Assembly: GCA_041748555.1 (NCBI GenBank)
Contig: JBGTDA010000021.1
Location: 39,611 to 103,610, forward strand
Source of the DNA: Rhodonellum sp041748555
Lineage (GTDB): Bacteria > Bacteroidota > Bacteroidia > Cytophagales > Cyclobacteriaceae
Reading direction: 5' to 3'
DNA length: 64,000 bases
The notes beneath the pieces are model-generated. The model ran no database searches. It saw nothing but the letters and a program-made list of their open reading frames with translations, and was not told the DNA's origin. Shown here piece by piece: positions 9,209 to 18,560 of this stretch. The position numbers and the translations under genes are program-made. How positions within the stretch are numbered: position 1 is the first letter of the stretch; every line of letters begins with the position of its first letter.

Positions 9209-11161
9209 ATGTGTGGAATATTCGGAGTAATCAAAAAACAATCCATATTGATTCCTTTAAAGGAAGCAACACAGATCATCCGTCATCGCGGACCCAATGA
9301 TGCCGGTTATCTGCTTTGGGCACCTGGTGATACTCCCAAAATATTTGCAGATGAGGATACTGCCGAGGAAAGTAAAATTTTCCACAGGCTTGAAACTTTA
9401 GATGATACCAATTATCAGGTAGCTTTTGGCCATAGGCGGTTATCTATTTTGGATCTGAGTCCGGCAGGACACCAACCCATGATTTATAAGCAGCTCTCTC
9501 TTTGCTTTAATGGAGAAATCTACAATTACCTGGAAGTAAGAGCTGAATTGATTAAAATGGGTCGGGTATTCCAGACTCAAAGTGATACAGAAGTGATATT
9601 GCAAGCTTGGGATCAGTGGGAAGAGAAATGTCTACATCGTTTCAACGGAATGTTTGCTTTTCTTATTTTGGATTCAAATTCCAAAAAATTATTTGTAGTC
9701 AGGGATAGGTTTGGGGTAAAACCACTTTATTATACTAGCTGTGAAGGATATATCGCTTTTGCTTCAGAAGTAAAACAGCTAAGGATTTTGCCTCAATATG
9801 CTTTTAATCTAAACGAACAGATTGCTTTTGATTATCTCAGATACGGATATCTTGATCATGAAACTGATACTTTTGAAAAAGGAATTTGCCAGGTAGATCC
9901 AGGGCAAATGATTACTGTAGACCTTGTTTCAAATTCATTGTCCCACCGTCAATGGTATGTTTTTGAACCAAAACCGTGGGTCGGTTCCATGCAAAAAGCA
10001 GATGAATCATTCCGGGAATTACTGAAAGATGCTGTAAGATTGAGGCTTCGAAGTGATGTCCCGGTAGGAAGTGCCCTCAGCGGGGGATTGGATAGCAGTA
10101 CACTTGTTTGTTTGATGCGTGAGCTGTTGGACGAAAATGGACAGGAGGATAAAGTACTGGAAACCGTTACGAGTTGCAGTAAGGATAAAAGGTACGACGA
10201 AACCGAATTTGCAGAGATCATCAACAGGCAAACAAAATCTAAAAGCCACAAAATATTTCCTTCTTTCGATAAACTTCGGGAAGATCTGGACAGTCTGATC
10301 TGGCATATGGACTACCCTTTTGGAAGTACCAGCCAATTCAGCCAATGGTGCGTCTTTGAAGGTGCAGGCAAAGCAGGACTAACCGTTATGATAAACGGTC
10401 AGGGCGCAGATGAACAGTTGGCTGGATATGGAGGCAACGATCTCCCATTATATGTGGGGCTTTTTCGTAGCGGAAAGTGGGGACATTTATTGCGGGAAGC
10501 CAAAAATTATAAAGAAACTCATGGAAATTACCCTGTAGGATTTTTGTTAGGAGCTTTTCAGAATCCACTACCGGAAAAAATGAAAAATCTGATTCCTGAT
10601 AGATGGCGACCTGGAAAAGAAGACCATCCCGATTGGATCAATCCAAAGGATTGTAAAGAGCATAACTGGAGTTCAACTTCCCTTCAGGGCAATCTGATGA
10701 ATCAGATACAAACATCTCCCTTACCCTCATTGTTGCGGTATGAAGACAGGAACAGCATGGCTTTTTCTGTTGAAAGCAGGACTCCCTTTATGGATTACCG
10801 GTTGATGGAATTTACAATGGGTTTACCCGAAGAAATGGTCTATAGAAATGGAGAAAGGAAATATATCCTCAGAAAAAGTTTTAGAGGATTGGTCCCTGAT
10901 GCCATTTTGGACAGGAGGGATAAGATGGGGTTTGTATCGGCGGAGGAAAGGTGGTTAAAGCAAGATGGAAAGGATTGGTTTTTGGAACAGCTGACGAGCA
11001 ACCAAAATCCACTTGATTTTTTTAATGAAAATAAAGTCATGAAATTCTTTGAGGATACTCAGACCGGTAATATTCCTTTTTCATTTGATTCCTGGAGAAT
11101 CGTGAATTTCAAATATTGGTATGGAGAAATGATAAAAGAAGAAATTGAATTAAAAAATTAA
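9209..11161 (+). CDS. asnB: asparagine-synthase-like glutamine amidotransferase, copy 2
   Basis: A 650-residue AsnB-family protein, somewhat longer than copies 1 and 3 because of extra residues between the RHRGPND motif and GHRRLSILDLS. Cys2 (MCGIFGV) is present, as are NGEIYNY, the PP-loop SALSGGLDSST and the acceptor-side MINGQGADEQLAGY. The likely chemistry is glutamine-dependent amide formation on a carboxylate of a sugar or a sugar-linked amino acid. Divergence from copies 1 and 3 across the whole length argues for separate substrates rather than recent duplication. It is embedded in the glycosyltransferase run, so a polysaccharide role is more likely than amino-acid metabolism. Confidence 0.9.
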   Translation: MCGIFGVIKKQSILIPLKEATQIIRHRGPNDAGYLLWAPGDTPKIFADEDTAEESKIFHRLETLDDTNYQVAFGHRRLSILDLSPAGHQPMIYKQLSLCFNGEIYNYLEVRAELIKMGRVFQTQSDTEVILQAWDQWEEKCLHRFNGMFAFLILDSNSKKLFVVRDRFGVKPLYYTSCEGYIAFASEVKQLRILPQYAFNLNEQIAFDYLRYGYLDHETDTFEKGICQVDPGQMITVDLVSNSLSHRQWYVFEPKPWVGSMQKADESFRELLKDAVRLRLRSDVPVGSALSGGLDSSTLVCLMRELLDENGQEDKVLETVTSCSKDKRYDETEFAEIINRQTKSKSHKIFPSFDKLREDLDSLIWHMDYPFGSTSQFSQWCVFEGAGKAGLTVMINGQGADEQLAGYGGNDLPLYVGLFRSGKWGHLLREAKNYKETHGNYPVGFLLGAFQNPLPEKMKNLIPDRWRPGKEDHPDWINPKDCKEHNWSSTSLQGNLMNQIQTSPLPSLLRYEDRNSMAFSVESRTPFMDYRLMEFTMGLPEEMVYRNGERKYILRKSFRGLVPDAILDRRDKMGFVSAEERWLKQDGKDWFLEQLTSNQNPLDFFNENKVMKFFEDTQTGNIPFSFDSWRIVNFKYWYGEMIKEEIELKN

Positions 11162-11197
11162 TTTGTTCATCGATTCCACACAGGAAAATAAAGCTTA

Positions 11198-12328
11198 ATG
11201 ATAATTTTTAAAATATTTGATCACATATATGCTAGAATCATTATCCCGGTAGTTGATAATAACATATGGAGATTGAAAGAAAATGGACACAACATAATAG
11301 CTGTTAAATTTGAAACTCACCGAAAAAAAATAAAAGAATATTATCCCGAGATTGATACCGTCCAATTATTGGAAAAAAATCCATCCCATTATGAGTTTCT
11401 TTTACATAACTTTACATCTTATATCTTTGAAATAAAAAATGTTTTTTTAGAACCGGAGTATGGTTGGGTTATTTTGAAACCATTTAAAATTTTTAAATTC
11501 TCCTTTCCATTGGTTAATGACCCATGGGACATTAAAAAAACAAGACCTTCAACAATCAGATTTCTTTCCCCATTCAGAAAGACAGTTTTTTTGAAAGAAG
11601 CCATTAGTATAAGATATGCATGGCAAAATTTTTATCATTTTTTTATTGATACACTGAGTCAGTTATTTTTATTGGAGGAAAACAATGTTCCGAGACATAT
11701 TCCGGTTATAGTTTCTTATGAATTTCCGGAAATAAAATATGTTCAGGAATTTTTAGATATCAGTTCATTCATATCACGAAAAATAATTGTTCAAACCACA
11801 AGTGAATATTTTCATGTAGAAAAACTTATCATTTGTAAAGACACATTTTATTCCGAAAGCATATTTGAAGTTGTGAGATCGATTGATCACATCAGAGAAT
11901 GTTCAAATAATGAAAAGATATTTATTTTTAGGCCGTTGGATCATGGAAGGGCTATTTTAAATTTTAATGAAATAAAAGAATTGATGATCAAATTCGGATA
12001 TAAATTGGTTGACTCTTCCAAATTGACTTTGAGGGAACAGATCAGCTTATTTTCCGGTGCATCAGAAGTCGTAGGGATTCATGGAGCGGGATTGACAAAT
12101 ATCATTTTCAGGACCGGTTACCCACTAAAGTTATTGGAAATCTTTCCGGGGAAGGAGCTCACTCCCCAGCATTATAAAAATCTTTCTTCCAAATTGGGGT
12201 TTGAATATTCAAATCTCGTGGGAGAGATGAATACAACAGATACTTACAAAAATTTCAATTTATCAGCAACCTTACTCGAAGAGAAAATGCTTTCTTTTTT
12301 TGGTTACAAAGATCAATTTGATCAATGA
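11198..12328 (+). CDS. glycosyltransferase family 61 (DUF563-like)
   Basis: The C-terminal half carries the recognised GT61 pattern: a WQNFYHFFIDTLSQLFLL block near residue 147, a central IFIFRPLDHGRAILN strand and the signature EVVGIHGAGLTNIIF near residue 288. GT61 enzymes add pentose or hexosamine units, and bacterial members occur in capsule loci. No signal peptide is visible, so it should act in the cytoplasm. The gene is unusually AT-rich even for this locus, which may point to a separate origin. The sugar transferred cannot be stated. Confidence 0.8.
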   Translation: MIIFKIFDHIYARIIIPVVDNNIWRLKENGHNIIAVKFETHRKKIKEYYPEIDTVQLLEKNPSHYEFLLHNFTSYIFEIKNVFLEPEYGWVILKPFKIFKFSFPLVNDPWDIKKTRPSTIRFLSPFRKTVFLKEAISIRYAWQNFYHFFIDTLSQLFLLEENNVPRHIPVIVSYEFPEIKYVQEFLDISSFISRKIIVQTTSEYFHVEKLIICKDTFYSESIFEVVRSIDHIRECSNNEKIFIFRPLDHGRAILNFNEIKELMIKFGYKLVDSSKLTLREQISLFSGASEVVGIHGAGLTNIIFRTGYPLKLLEIFPGKELTPQHYKNLSSKLGFEYSNLVGEMNTTDTYKNFNLSATLLEEKMLSFFGYKDQFDQ

Positions 12329-12343
12329 TTTTGATTTAAAACT

Positions 12344-13504
12344 ATGAAAAAAGTTCTTTTTATAGCTTACCATAACTCCCAAAATAAAAGTATACAATCC
12401 ACTGCCTTGGTGAGACGGATTGATCAATATGAAAGCTACTTTTTGGAGAGGGGATATAAGATTGATTATATCACCACGAAAAATGAGTCTTTGGATTTAG
12501 TTGTTTGGGATAATAGAACCCTTGAAATACCCTTGGTAAAATATCTTAATAATGAGATTTTAAATAAAATCAACACCTTTTTTGTCATGCTGATTTGGGG
12601 AGACCGGATAGGATATAGTTTATATAAAAACCGTAAAGAAATTTTATCTTTTATTGAGGATGATTATAATTTGATAATCTCTTTTTTTACTCCAAGAGGG
12701 ACTATTTGGTTAGGAGAATATTTGAAGAAAAAGCTTAAAATTACATGGTGGGTTGATTTGCAGGATTCTTTGGTAGATGGACTTAAAAGCCATAACATAC
12801 CCGTAGGCATCCCTTGGCTGAAGCGGAAACTTGCTTTAGCTGATGAAATAATTCATGTTTCACCTGAATGGTCCCAAGAAGATTCTGAAAGGATCAACAA
12901 GAAAATTAAAACTTTTAGACATTGTATTCCTAATATAACAGAGTCCGATCATCCATTCCGGCTTGATAGTTCTCAATCACCCAAAATAAAATTGTTTTAT
13001 GCGGGGAATATTCATTTTTATGCAATGGAACCGGAACTTATGTCGGAGTCACTTCATCACTTTGAGAATCAAATTGATTTTTATTATGCGGGAGAGAGCA
13101 GAACTTCAGATATATTGAGAAAAATGGCCATCCCGACCATTGACCTTGGGTATTTAGATAAAGACCAACTTCAAAAAGCTTATGAAGAAGCAGATATCAT
13201 CGTGCTTTTTGCTTGGACAAAAAGTGACAGACTTGTAATTCCCTCAAAATTTTATGAAGCCTGCGCCTTTAATAAGCCAATATTGGTAGTGGGAAAGGAC
13301 AGTGGTGCATTTCATGATTTATATAAGGAATGGGGACATCCAAACGTGGTCAATGACACTGAGGGTAAAGTTTTGGAAACTATTGGATCCTATATAAACG
13401 GTAAGAATGAAGGGCTTTTTTGTATAGAAAACTGTACCTCCCCTGTTTCTGACCAAAAGGGATTTTATAAATTTTTGGATAACCTGGTGTCCGAAAAATT
13501 ATGA
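12344..13504 (+). CDS. GT-B fold glycosyltransferase, divergent
   Basis: A 386-residue protein with a GT4-like layout. The N-terminal Rossmann strand MKKVLFIAYHNSQNKS, a middle VDLQDSLVDG block, a linker strand IKLFYAGNIHFYAMEPE and a donor-site region ADIIVLFAWTKSDRLVIPSKFYEACAFNKPILVV are seen. The canonical E-x7-E is replaced by a looser SKFYEACAFNKP motif of the kind found in capsular GT4 proteins. Its stop overlaps the next start by four bases (ATGA), so the two are translated together. Function beyond glycosyl transfer is not recognisable. Confidence 0.75.
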   Translation: MKKVLFIAYHNSQNKSIQSTALVRRIDQYESYFLERGYKIDYITTKNESLDLVVWDNRTLEIPLVKYLNNEILNKINTFFVMLIWGDRIGYSLYKNRKEILSFIEDDYNLIISFFTPRGTIWLGEYLKKKLKITWWVDLQDSLVDGLKSHNIPVGIPWLKRKLALADEIIHVSPEWSQEDSERINKKIKTFRHCIPNITESDHPFRLDSSQSPKIKLFYAGNIHFYAMEPELMSESLHHFENQIDFYYAGESRTSDILRKMAIPTIDLGYLDKDQLQKAYEEADIIVLFAWTKSDRLVIPSKFYEACAFNKPILVVGKDSGAFHDLYKEWGHPNVVNDTEGKVLETIGSYINGKNEGLFCIENCTSPVSDQKGFYKFLDNLVSEKL

Positions 13505-14694
13505 TTGCCTTTCTCTGCCACCCATATCATAGAGGAGGGGTTACTTCTTGGATGAAGGATGTGTTTTTGGAAGCAATCAGGCAGGAAATAAATTCGGTGT
13601 TCCTTACTGTCAATCCCCAAAGTACTTTTATATCAGGAGGTAACAGACCGGATATGGTTTCCTTTATAGGAAAGAATAGCTATGTTTTCTTTGATCAGGT
13701 TGGACGGGATTTTGAACTCGGAACATTGGATTACCGTGTTTCAGTTTATCGTAAACTTATCCAAAAACATGTTAATCTTGGTGCTATCGTTATTCCTTCC
13801 GATGATGAGGCCTGTTGGAAAGCTTGTTGTCAATTGAGCAATTCATATAAAGTTATAGGAGTCCTGCATAGTGACGATGAAGCTTATTATGATCTTTTTC
13901 GGAAATATGCAAAATATCTTTCAGGTGCAGTTTCTGTTTCCAATAGAATTAAAAACCATGTGGCTGACCAGGATGAAAAAATTCCACATGTTGTCATTCC
14001 ATGTGGCATTCCTCTAAATGAGTTTAAAGTTGGTTTAAAAACCGATAACATTATTTCCTGGATAGGGAGAATTGAAGAAGAACAAAAAAGGGTGACGGAT
14101 ATTCCGAAAATTGCTAAGGAATTGAAGGTCAATTTTGATGATTGGAAAATGCACGTATATGGGGATGGAGGAAAACTTCAGGAACTCAGGTCTCAAACCA
14201 CCCTGGACAATCTTGATAATCATTTATTTTTTCATGGATGGACTTCCTCAGAAATTCTTAAAGAGAAATTGTCTTTTTCTAAGATTTTACTCCAAACCTC
14301 TAATTATGAAGGAATGTCTGTTGCTGTAATGGAAGCATTGGGTTCAGGATGTAAAATAGTCAGTTCAGAGGTAAGTGGGGTGGAGGATTTAGTCAATGAT
14401 CCTATTGCCAAGGATATTGTTTACATCTACCCTGTGGGCAATAATAAGGAGGCGAAAAGACTTTTGGTTAATGCATTGAAAAATGAAAATCCAAATCAAC
14501 CCCTTTTAGCCAGGGAATTGGCCGAGAAATATTACAGTATTATATCCTGTCTGAGAGCTTATTGTGAATTTGGAAAGGATCTGGATACCATCAGAATTCC
14601 CTATCCAATTTCATTTTCAATGAAATTCAACACAAAAATATCCACATCATTAGCCCTGATGCGGCATTGGAAGTATAAAATAATCAAGAAATAA
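13501..14694 (+). CDS. glycosyltransferase family 4
   Basis: GT-B enzyme. The first strand MIAFLCHPYHRGGVTSWMKD has the glycine-rich acceptor loop, VIPCGIPLNEF and IISWIGRIEEEQKR mark the start of the C-terminal domain, and SNYEGMSVAVMEALGSGCKIVSS is the nucleotide-sugar binding signature. The last ~60 residues are basic and may tether it to the membrane. It overlaps the previous gene by four bases and is one base from the next start codon, so it belongs to the same tightly packed operon. Sugar unknown. Confidence 0.9.
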   Translation: MIAFLCHPYHRGGVTSWMKDVFLEAIRQEINSVFLTVNPQSTFISGGNRPDMVSFIGKNSYVFFDQVGRDFELGTLDYRVSVYRKLIQKHVNLGAIVIPSDDEACWKACCQLSNSYKVIGVLHSDDEAYYDLFRKYAKYLSGAVSVSNRIKNHVADQDEKIPHVVIPCGIPLNEFKVGLKTDNIISWIGRIEEEQKRVTDIPKIAKELKVNFDDWKMHVYGDGGKLQELRSQTTLDNLDNHLFFHGWTSSEILKEKLSFSKILLQTSNYEGMSVAVMEALGSGCKIVSSEVSGVEDLVNDPIAKDIVYIYPVGNNKEAKRLLVNALKNENPNQPLLARELAEKYYSIISCLRAYCEFGKDLDTIRIPYPISFSMKFNTKISTSLALMRHWKYKIIKK

Positions 14695-14695
14695 A

Positions 14696-16546
14696 ATGTG
14701 TGGAATTGCAGCTATCCTGACTCAGGATCAAGAAACAAAGCAAAACTTCATTACCCGGTCACATCAGTTGCTCCAACACAGGGGACCTGATTCCAAAGGA
14801 AGTTGGAACGATGATTTTGTGGGACTGGTACACCAAAGATTGTCTATTCAGGATCTAAGCGAGGCCGGGCATCAGCCTATGGTTTCAGGAAGTGATCGAT
14901 TCATTATCATTTTCAATGGAGAAATTTATAATCACCTGGAATTAAGGGCAAAATTCTTTCTCAATAAAAATTGGAACGGCCATTCCGATACTGAAACAAT
15001 CCTAATGCTGTTTGAAAAAATCGGTGTGGAAATGTTTTCGATTTTGGTGGGCATGTGGGCCATAGCTATTTGGGATAAGCATGAAAAAAAGATGCTTGTA
15101 TCCAGGGATAGATATGGCCAAAAACCATTGTATTACAAATTTTTCCCTAATGGGGATTTTGGAATTGCCAGTGAAATCAAACCCTTGCTTGTTCCGGGAC
15201 AAACCAATCAGGCTAATAGTTTGATGGTCGCTGAATACTTAGCGCTCGGAAATTACGGACATTTGGGAGATCAGACATTTTTCGCTGATGTATTTCAACT
15301 TCTTCCCGGTAGCTATGCCTGGATTGGAATGGGAGATAAATCCATTGTTTCGAAAAAATATTGGGAAATACCTCTAACACCGATTAAGGATAAAATCAAT
15401 GTTGGGGAAAGAGAAATATTAAAATTGAGAGACTGTCTTTATGAGGCAGTCAGTTCCCAGACCATATCCGATGTGCCGATTGGTGCAAGTTTGAGCGGAG
15501 GTTTGGATTCCAGTCTCGTAGTGGGAATATTAGCTTCCAGAACTACCAAAAATAATCCCATTTCTGTTTTTACAGCCCAAACCCCTGGCTCAAAATGGGA
15601 TGAAAGTCCTTTTGTAAAAGCTGTTTCTGATAAATGGGGAAACCATATGAATCTTTATGCGAAAGACCTGAATCAGGTAAGAGTATCTGAAAGCTTGGAA
15701 AGAACGATTTATGTCCAAGAAGAGCCATTTGGAGACCCTTCAATCATCGCTCATAGTTTTTTAATGGATATGGCAAAGGAAGTGGGAATTAAAGTTGTAC
15801 TCGGTGGTCAGGGAGCAGATGAAGTTTTTAGAGGATATTCCCACAATATCAAACAATTATTTTCCCATGAACTGAGTCGATTGAATTTCAGCTATGCCCT
15901 ACCTGAATTAAGAAAATCCAATTATAAGCTTCAGGAAAGCCTAAGGATTGGATTAGGAGCCTATTTCCCGCAGATAGAAAGAAAGATGCGGATGAAATCA
16001 AGAGAAAAAAGAAGATTTTTTCTCTCGGATGCCCTCAGGGAGGCTGCAGGTAAATTTGAAATGTCCAGTAGATTGGCGCTGGCCAATAATTGGGAAGAAA
16101 GCTTAAAAGAATCGATTTTAGGCGTGCATATCCCCCATTTGGTCCATTACGATGATCGAAACGGTATGGCCAGGTCTATCGAAGGAAGAATGCCGTTTCT
16201 GGATCACAGACTCTTAGATCTTGTTTCCACATTTAGCCCCGAGAGTTATTTTGAAAATGGTTTTTCAAAGGATTTGATCCGGAAGGCTGGAAAAGAATTT
16301 ATCCCGGATACTGTTTTCAAACGAAAAGATAAGCTAGGATTTTTCACGCCTATCCACGAAATGTTACATTCAGAAATTGATTGGGTGAAGGAAAGGATAG
16401 GTTCACCTAAATGGGTGGATGGAAAAGTTATTAACAAGGATATTGAATTTTATAGAGGTTCAGGAAATAGTATCGAAATTTCCGAAAGACTCTGGAGAAC
16501 TGTTTCACTTGCCTGCTGGTCAAACTTATTCAATGTTAATCTATGA
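14696..16546 (+). CDS. asnB: asparagine-synthase-like glutamine amidotransferase, copy 3
   Basis: Third AsnB-family protein in the locus (616 residues). Cys2 in MCGIAAI, QHRGPDSKGSW, HQRLSIQDLSEAGHQPM and NGEIYNH form the glutaminase domain; GASLSGGLDSSLVVG is the PP-loop and VVLGGQGADEVFRGY the second ATP/acceptor motif, so all key residues look intact. Its partner genes are a glycosyltransferase upstream (one-base gap) and a methyltransferase downstream (four-base ATGA overlap). This suggests that amidation and methylation act on the same or neighbouring residues. Free asparagine synthesis remains possible but is less likely given three copies. Confidence 0.9.
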   Translation: MCGIAAILTQDQETKQNFITRSHQLLQHRGPDSKGSWNDDFVGLVHQRLSIQDLSEAGHQPMVSGSDRFIIIFNGEIYNHLELRAKFFLNKNWNGHSDTETILMLFEKIGVEMFSILVGMWAIAIWDKHEKKMLVSRDRYGQKPLYYKFFPNGDFGIASEIKPLLVPGQTNQANSLMVAEYLALGNYGHLGDQTFFADVFQLLPGSYAWIGMGDKSIVSKKYWEIPLTPIKDKINVGEREILKLRDCLYEAVSSQTISDVPIGASLSGGLDSSLVVGILASRTTKNNPISVFTAQTPGSKWDESPFVKAVSDKWGNHMNLYAKDLNQVRVSESLERTIYVQEEPFGDPSIIAHSFLMDMAKEVGIKVVLGGQGADEVFRGYSHNIKQLFSHELSRLNFSYALPELRKSNYKLQESLRIGLGAYFPQIERKMRMKSREKRRFFLSDALREAAGKFEMSSRLALANNWEESLKESILGVHIPHLVHYDDRNGMARSIEGRMPFLDHRLLDLVSTFSPESYFENGFSKDLIRKAGKEFIPDTVFKRKDKLGFFTPIHEMLHSEIDWVKERIGSPKWVDGKVINKDIEFYRGSGNSIEISERLWRTVSLACWSNLFNVNL

Positions 16547-17403
16547 TTAAAAAATTTAAATTAGAGTGGATTTCCTCAATTGATCCGGAAAACAATAATA
16601 AGCTAAACCACTTGTCAGCTAAGATGAGTGATTATTATACCAATAACCTTATTTATTACGATGATATATCGGACAGCGAATATTTATGGAATGATAAAAA
16701 TTACCTTCCGCATATGCAGATTATTGCCAGTGCCGGAAATGCTGATAAAATTTTAGAAATAGGCTGTGGGGAAAGCTCAATTTTAAAACATCATCCGGAA
16801 ATTAGCCATAAATATTCAGGTATAGATTTTTCTCCCAAAATCATTGAAAAAAACCAAAAAAGGTTTCCTGGCGCCGGTTTTTCATCCATTGAGGATCCGC
16901 TTGCTTATCCTTATCCTGATGCAAGTTTTGATTTGATATTTTCGGTTTTTGTTCTAGAGCACACTGTATTCCCGCAAAAATTTCTGAATGAGTGCATCCG
17001 ATTGTTAAAAGATGGGGGAGAAATCATTATTTTGGCTCCTAATTATTTGGATAATGGATTTTTGCCTAGCCAACAAGTTTCCGAAGGTTTGTTGAGTGGT
17101 AGGGAATTGTTAAAAAAAGGTCGTCTACTTGAGGCTATTCGTGCCGCTTGGTATAATAAAATTCTTATACCGAATGAATGCAAAAAGCTTCGCAGAAATA
17201 TACCCGGGTTTTATATCAATACCAATCCGATATGTTTTAAAATAAAAGAATTTGAGCCTGACGTGGACGCAGTATATGTTGTTTCGGAAAAGGAAATTGA
17301 GGTTTATATGAAGCAGAAAGGTTTCAATAAGGTGGAGAACAGTTCTGATTTAGCTCAATTTACTCAATCTAGAAAATTATGTTTTCATATATTTAAAAAA
17401 TAA
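16543..17403 (+). CDS. class I SAM-dependent methyltransferase
   Basis: Rossmann-fold methyltransferase. Motif I is ILEIGCGESS near residue 69, followed by YSGIDFSPKIIEKN (adenosine-binding acidic position) and the post-motif FDLIFSVFVLEHT near residues 130-142, which matches the Methyltransf_11 subgroup. It likely O- or N-methylates a sugar of the repeat unit or the chain end. Coupling to the amidotransferase upstream by a four-base overlap places it in the same operon. Acceptor unknown. Confidence 0.85.
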   Translation: MIKKFKLEWISSIDPENNNKLNHLSAKMSDYYTNNLIYYDDISDSEYLWNDKNYLPHMQIIASAGNADKILEIGCGESSILKHHPEISHKYSGIDFSPKIIEKNQKRFPGAGFSSIEDPLAYPYPDASFDLIFSVFVLEHTVFPQKFLNECIRLLKDGGEIIILAPNYLDNGFLPSQQVSEGLLSGRELLKKGRLLEAIRAAWYNKILIPNECKKLRRNIPGFYINTNPICFKIKEFEPDVDAVYVVSEKEIEVYMKQKGFNKVENSSDLAQFTQSRKLCFHIFKK

Positions 17404-17404
17404 A

Positions 17405-18313
17405 ATGAAATTTGGAATTTTGACGCTAGCATTTTATGGAAATGCTACCATGGAGAGGATGCTGGCTAACACCGGTGGATTTGTGGATAAAATTTACTTA
17501 AGTCACAGTCCGGTTCCCTGGAGCAAGTATAACTCCCATGCAAGAGAAATTTTCAGTTCGGATTTTGACACAAACAAAATCTCGGAATTTCCCTACGCCG
17601 AAAAAATTCATTTTATAGAAGGTGTATGGGAAAGTGATGAGTCCCAAAGAGAACATGCACTTCAACAGGCGAGAGCTGATGGGATTGATTATCTGATAAT
17701 CCAAGATGCCGACGAATTCTATATGCCGGAGGATTTTTTGAAGAATCTGGAAGGAATCAGAAATAATCCTAATTACCCTGCATATATCTGTCCGTGGGTC
17801 AAGTTTTGGAAAAACACGGGATATGTAATGCAAGCCCGCAAACACAGAGGGATTCCTAAACAGACAGTAACAACCTGTCCGAATTTTGCAGTCAATGTTA
17901 ATTATCCCGGTATTCACTTTAACCTGAGCAGGTTGGTCAATGAAATGGATAATGCCTTTATGCTGGATGGATTATGTCTCCATCTCTGCTGGGTTCTTAC
18001 TAATGAAGAGGTTTTAAAGAAAATTTCCACGTGGGGCCATAGCCATCAATTTGATTATAAAAAATGGTATAAACATAAATGGTTGGCTTGGAATAAGGAC
18101 ACCCGATATATTGGGCTTTTCAAACGTTCTGATTATTTGCGGGCTGTCCCATTCTATGGAACCTTGCCAAAAGAATTGGAAGGTTTTGAATTACCAAATC
18201 AGGAAACCATGCCGTTGAATTTTCTTGAAAAACTGGATTGTTGGAGATTGGATTGCAAATCCATGGTTGAGGTAAAGCTTTTGGATAATAAAAAAAGATT
18301 TTTAAAGAAGTAA
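17405..18313 (+). CDS. glycosyltransferase, GT2-like (DADEFY type)
   Basis: A 302-residue protein that begins MKFGILTLAFYGNATMERML and carries YLIIQDADEFYMPEDFL near residue 100, an acidic DxDE pattern seen in GT-A glycosyltransferases that lack the textbook GT2 opening. It is cysteine- and tryptophan-rich in the middle (CPWVKFWKNTG; LHLCWVLTNEE). It is the last gene of the + strand run that starts with the ABC exporter; beyond it the strand switches. Family membership is reasonably likely, donor and linkage unknown. Confidence 0.7.
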   Translation: MKFGILTLAFYGNATMERMLANTGGFVDKIYLSHSPVPWSKYNSHAREIFSSDFDTNKISEFPYAEKIHFIEGVWESDESQREHALQQARADGIDYLIIQDADEFYMPEDFLKNLEGIRNNPNYPAYICPWVKFWKNTGYVMQARKHRGIPKQTVTTCPNFAVNVNYPGIHFNLSRLVNEMDNAFMLDGLCLHLCWVLTNEEVLKKISTWGHSHQFDYKKWYKHKWLAWNKDTRYIGLFKRSDYLRAVPFYGTLPKELEGFELPNQETMPLNFLEKLDCWRLDCKSMVEVKLLDNKKRFLKK

Positions 18314-18560
18314 GATTTTTCTATATTTTAAATATCCATTTTTCCCTAAATTGATTTTTTTGTATATCCGCACGATTTCACGAACTTGAATTTAGACCTT
18401 TCTACAAGTTAAATTTTTTTCAGCTTCGGTCTTCCAATATTTTTCCTAAAAAGGAAGACTAAATGCAACCAAGAGGAAATTTTAAGTTTTAAACAATCCT
18501 TCTCATTTCATTCTCCCAAAATTATTCTAACACCTTAAAAAAACAATCTATACCTAAAAT
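18314..18560. other. convergent intergenic region with a long hairpin
   Basis: Space between two converging transcription units. It contains a perfect 7-bp inverted repeat, GTCTTCC at 18429-18435 and GGAAGAC at 18453-18459, with an inner TTTTT/AAAAA pairing in the loop. There is no following T-run, so it is at best a weak or factor-dependent terminator. No gene was seen. Confidence 0.4.

Noticed and set aside
18429..18459. Factor-independent terminator between the converging genes at 18.3-18.6 kb
   Set aside because: The stem is good but the loop is long and no T-run follows on either strand, so it is noted only as a hairpin.
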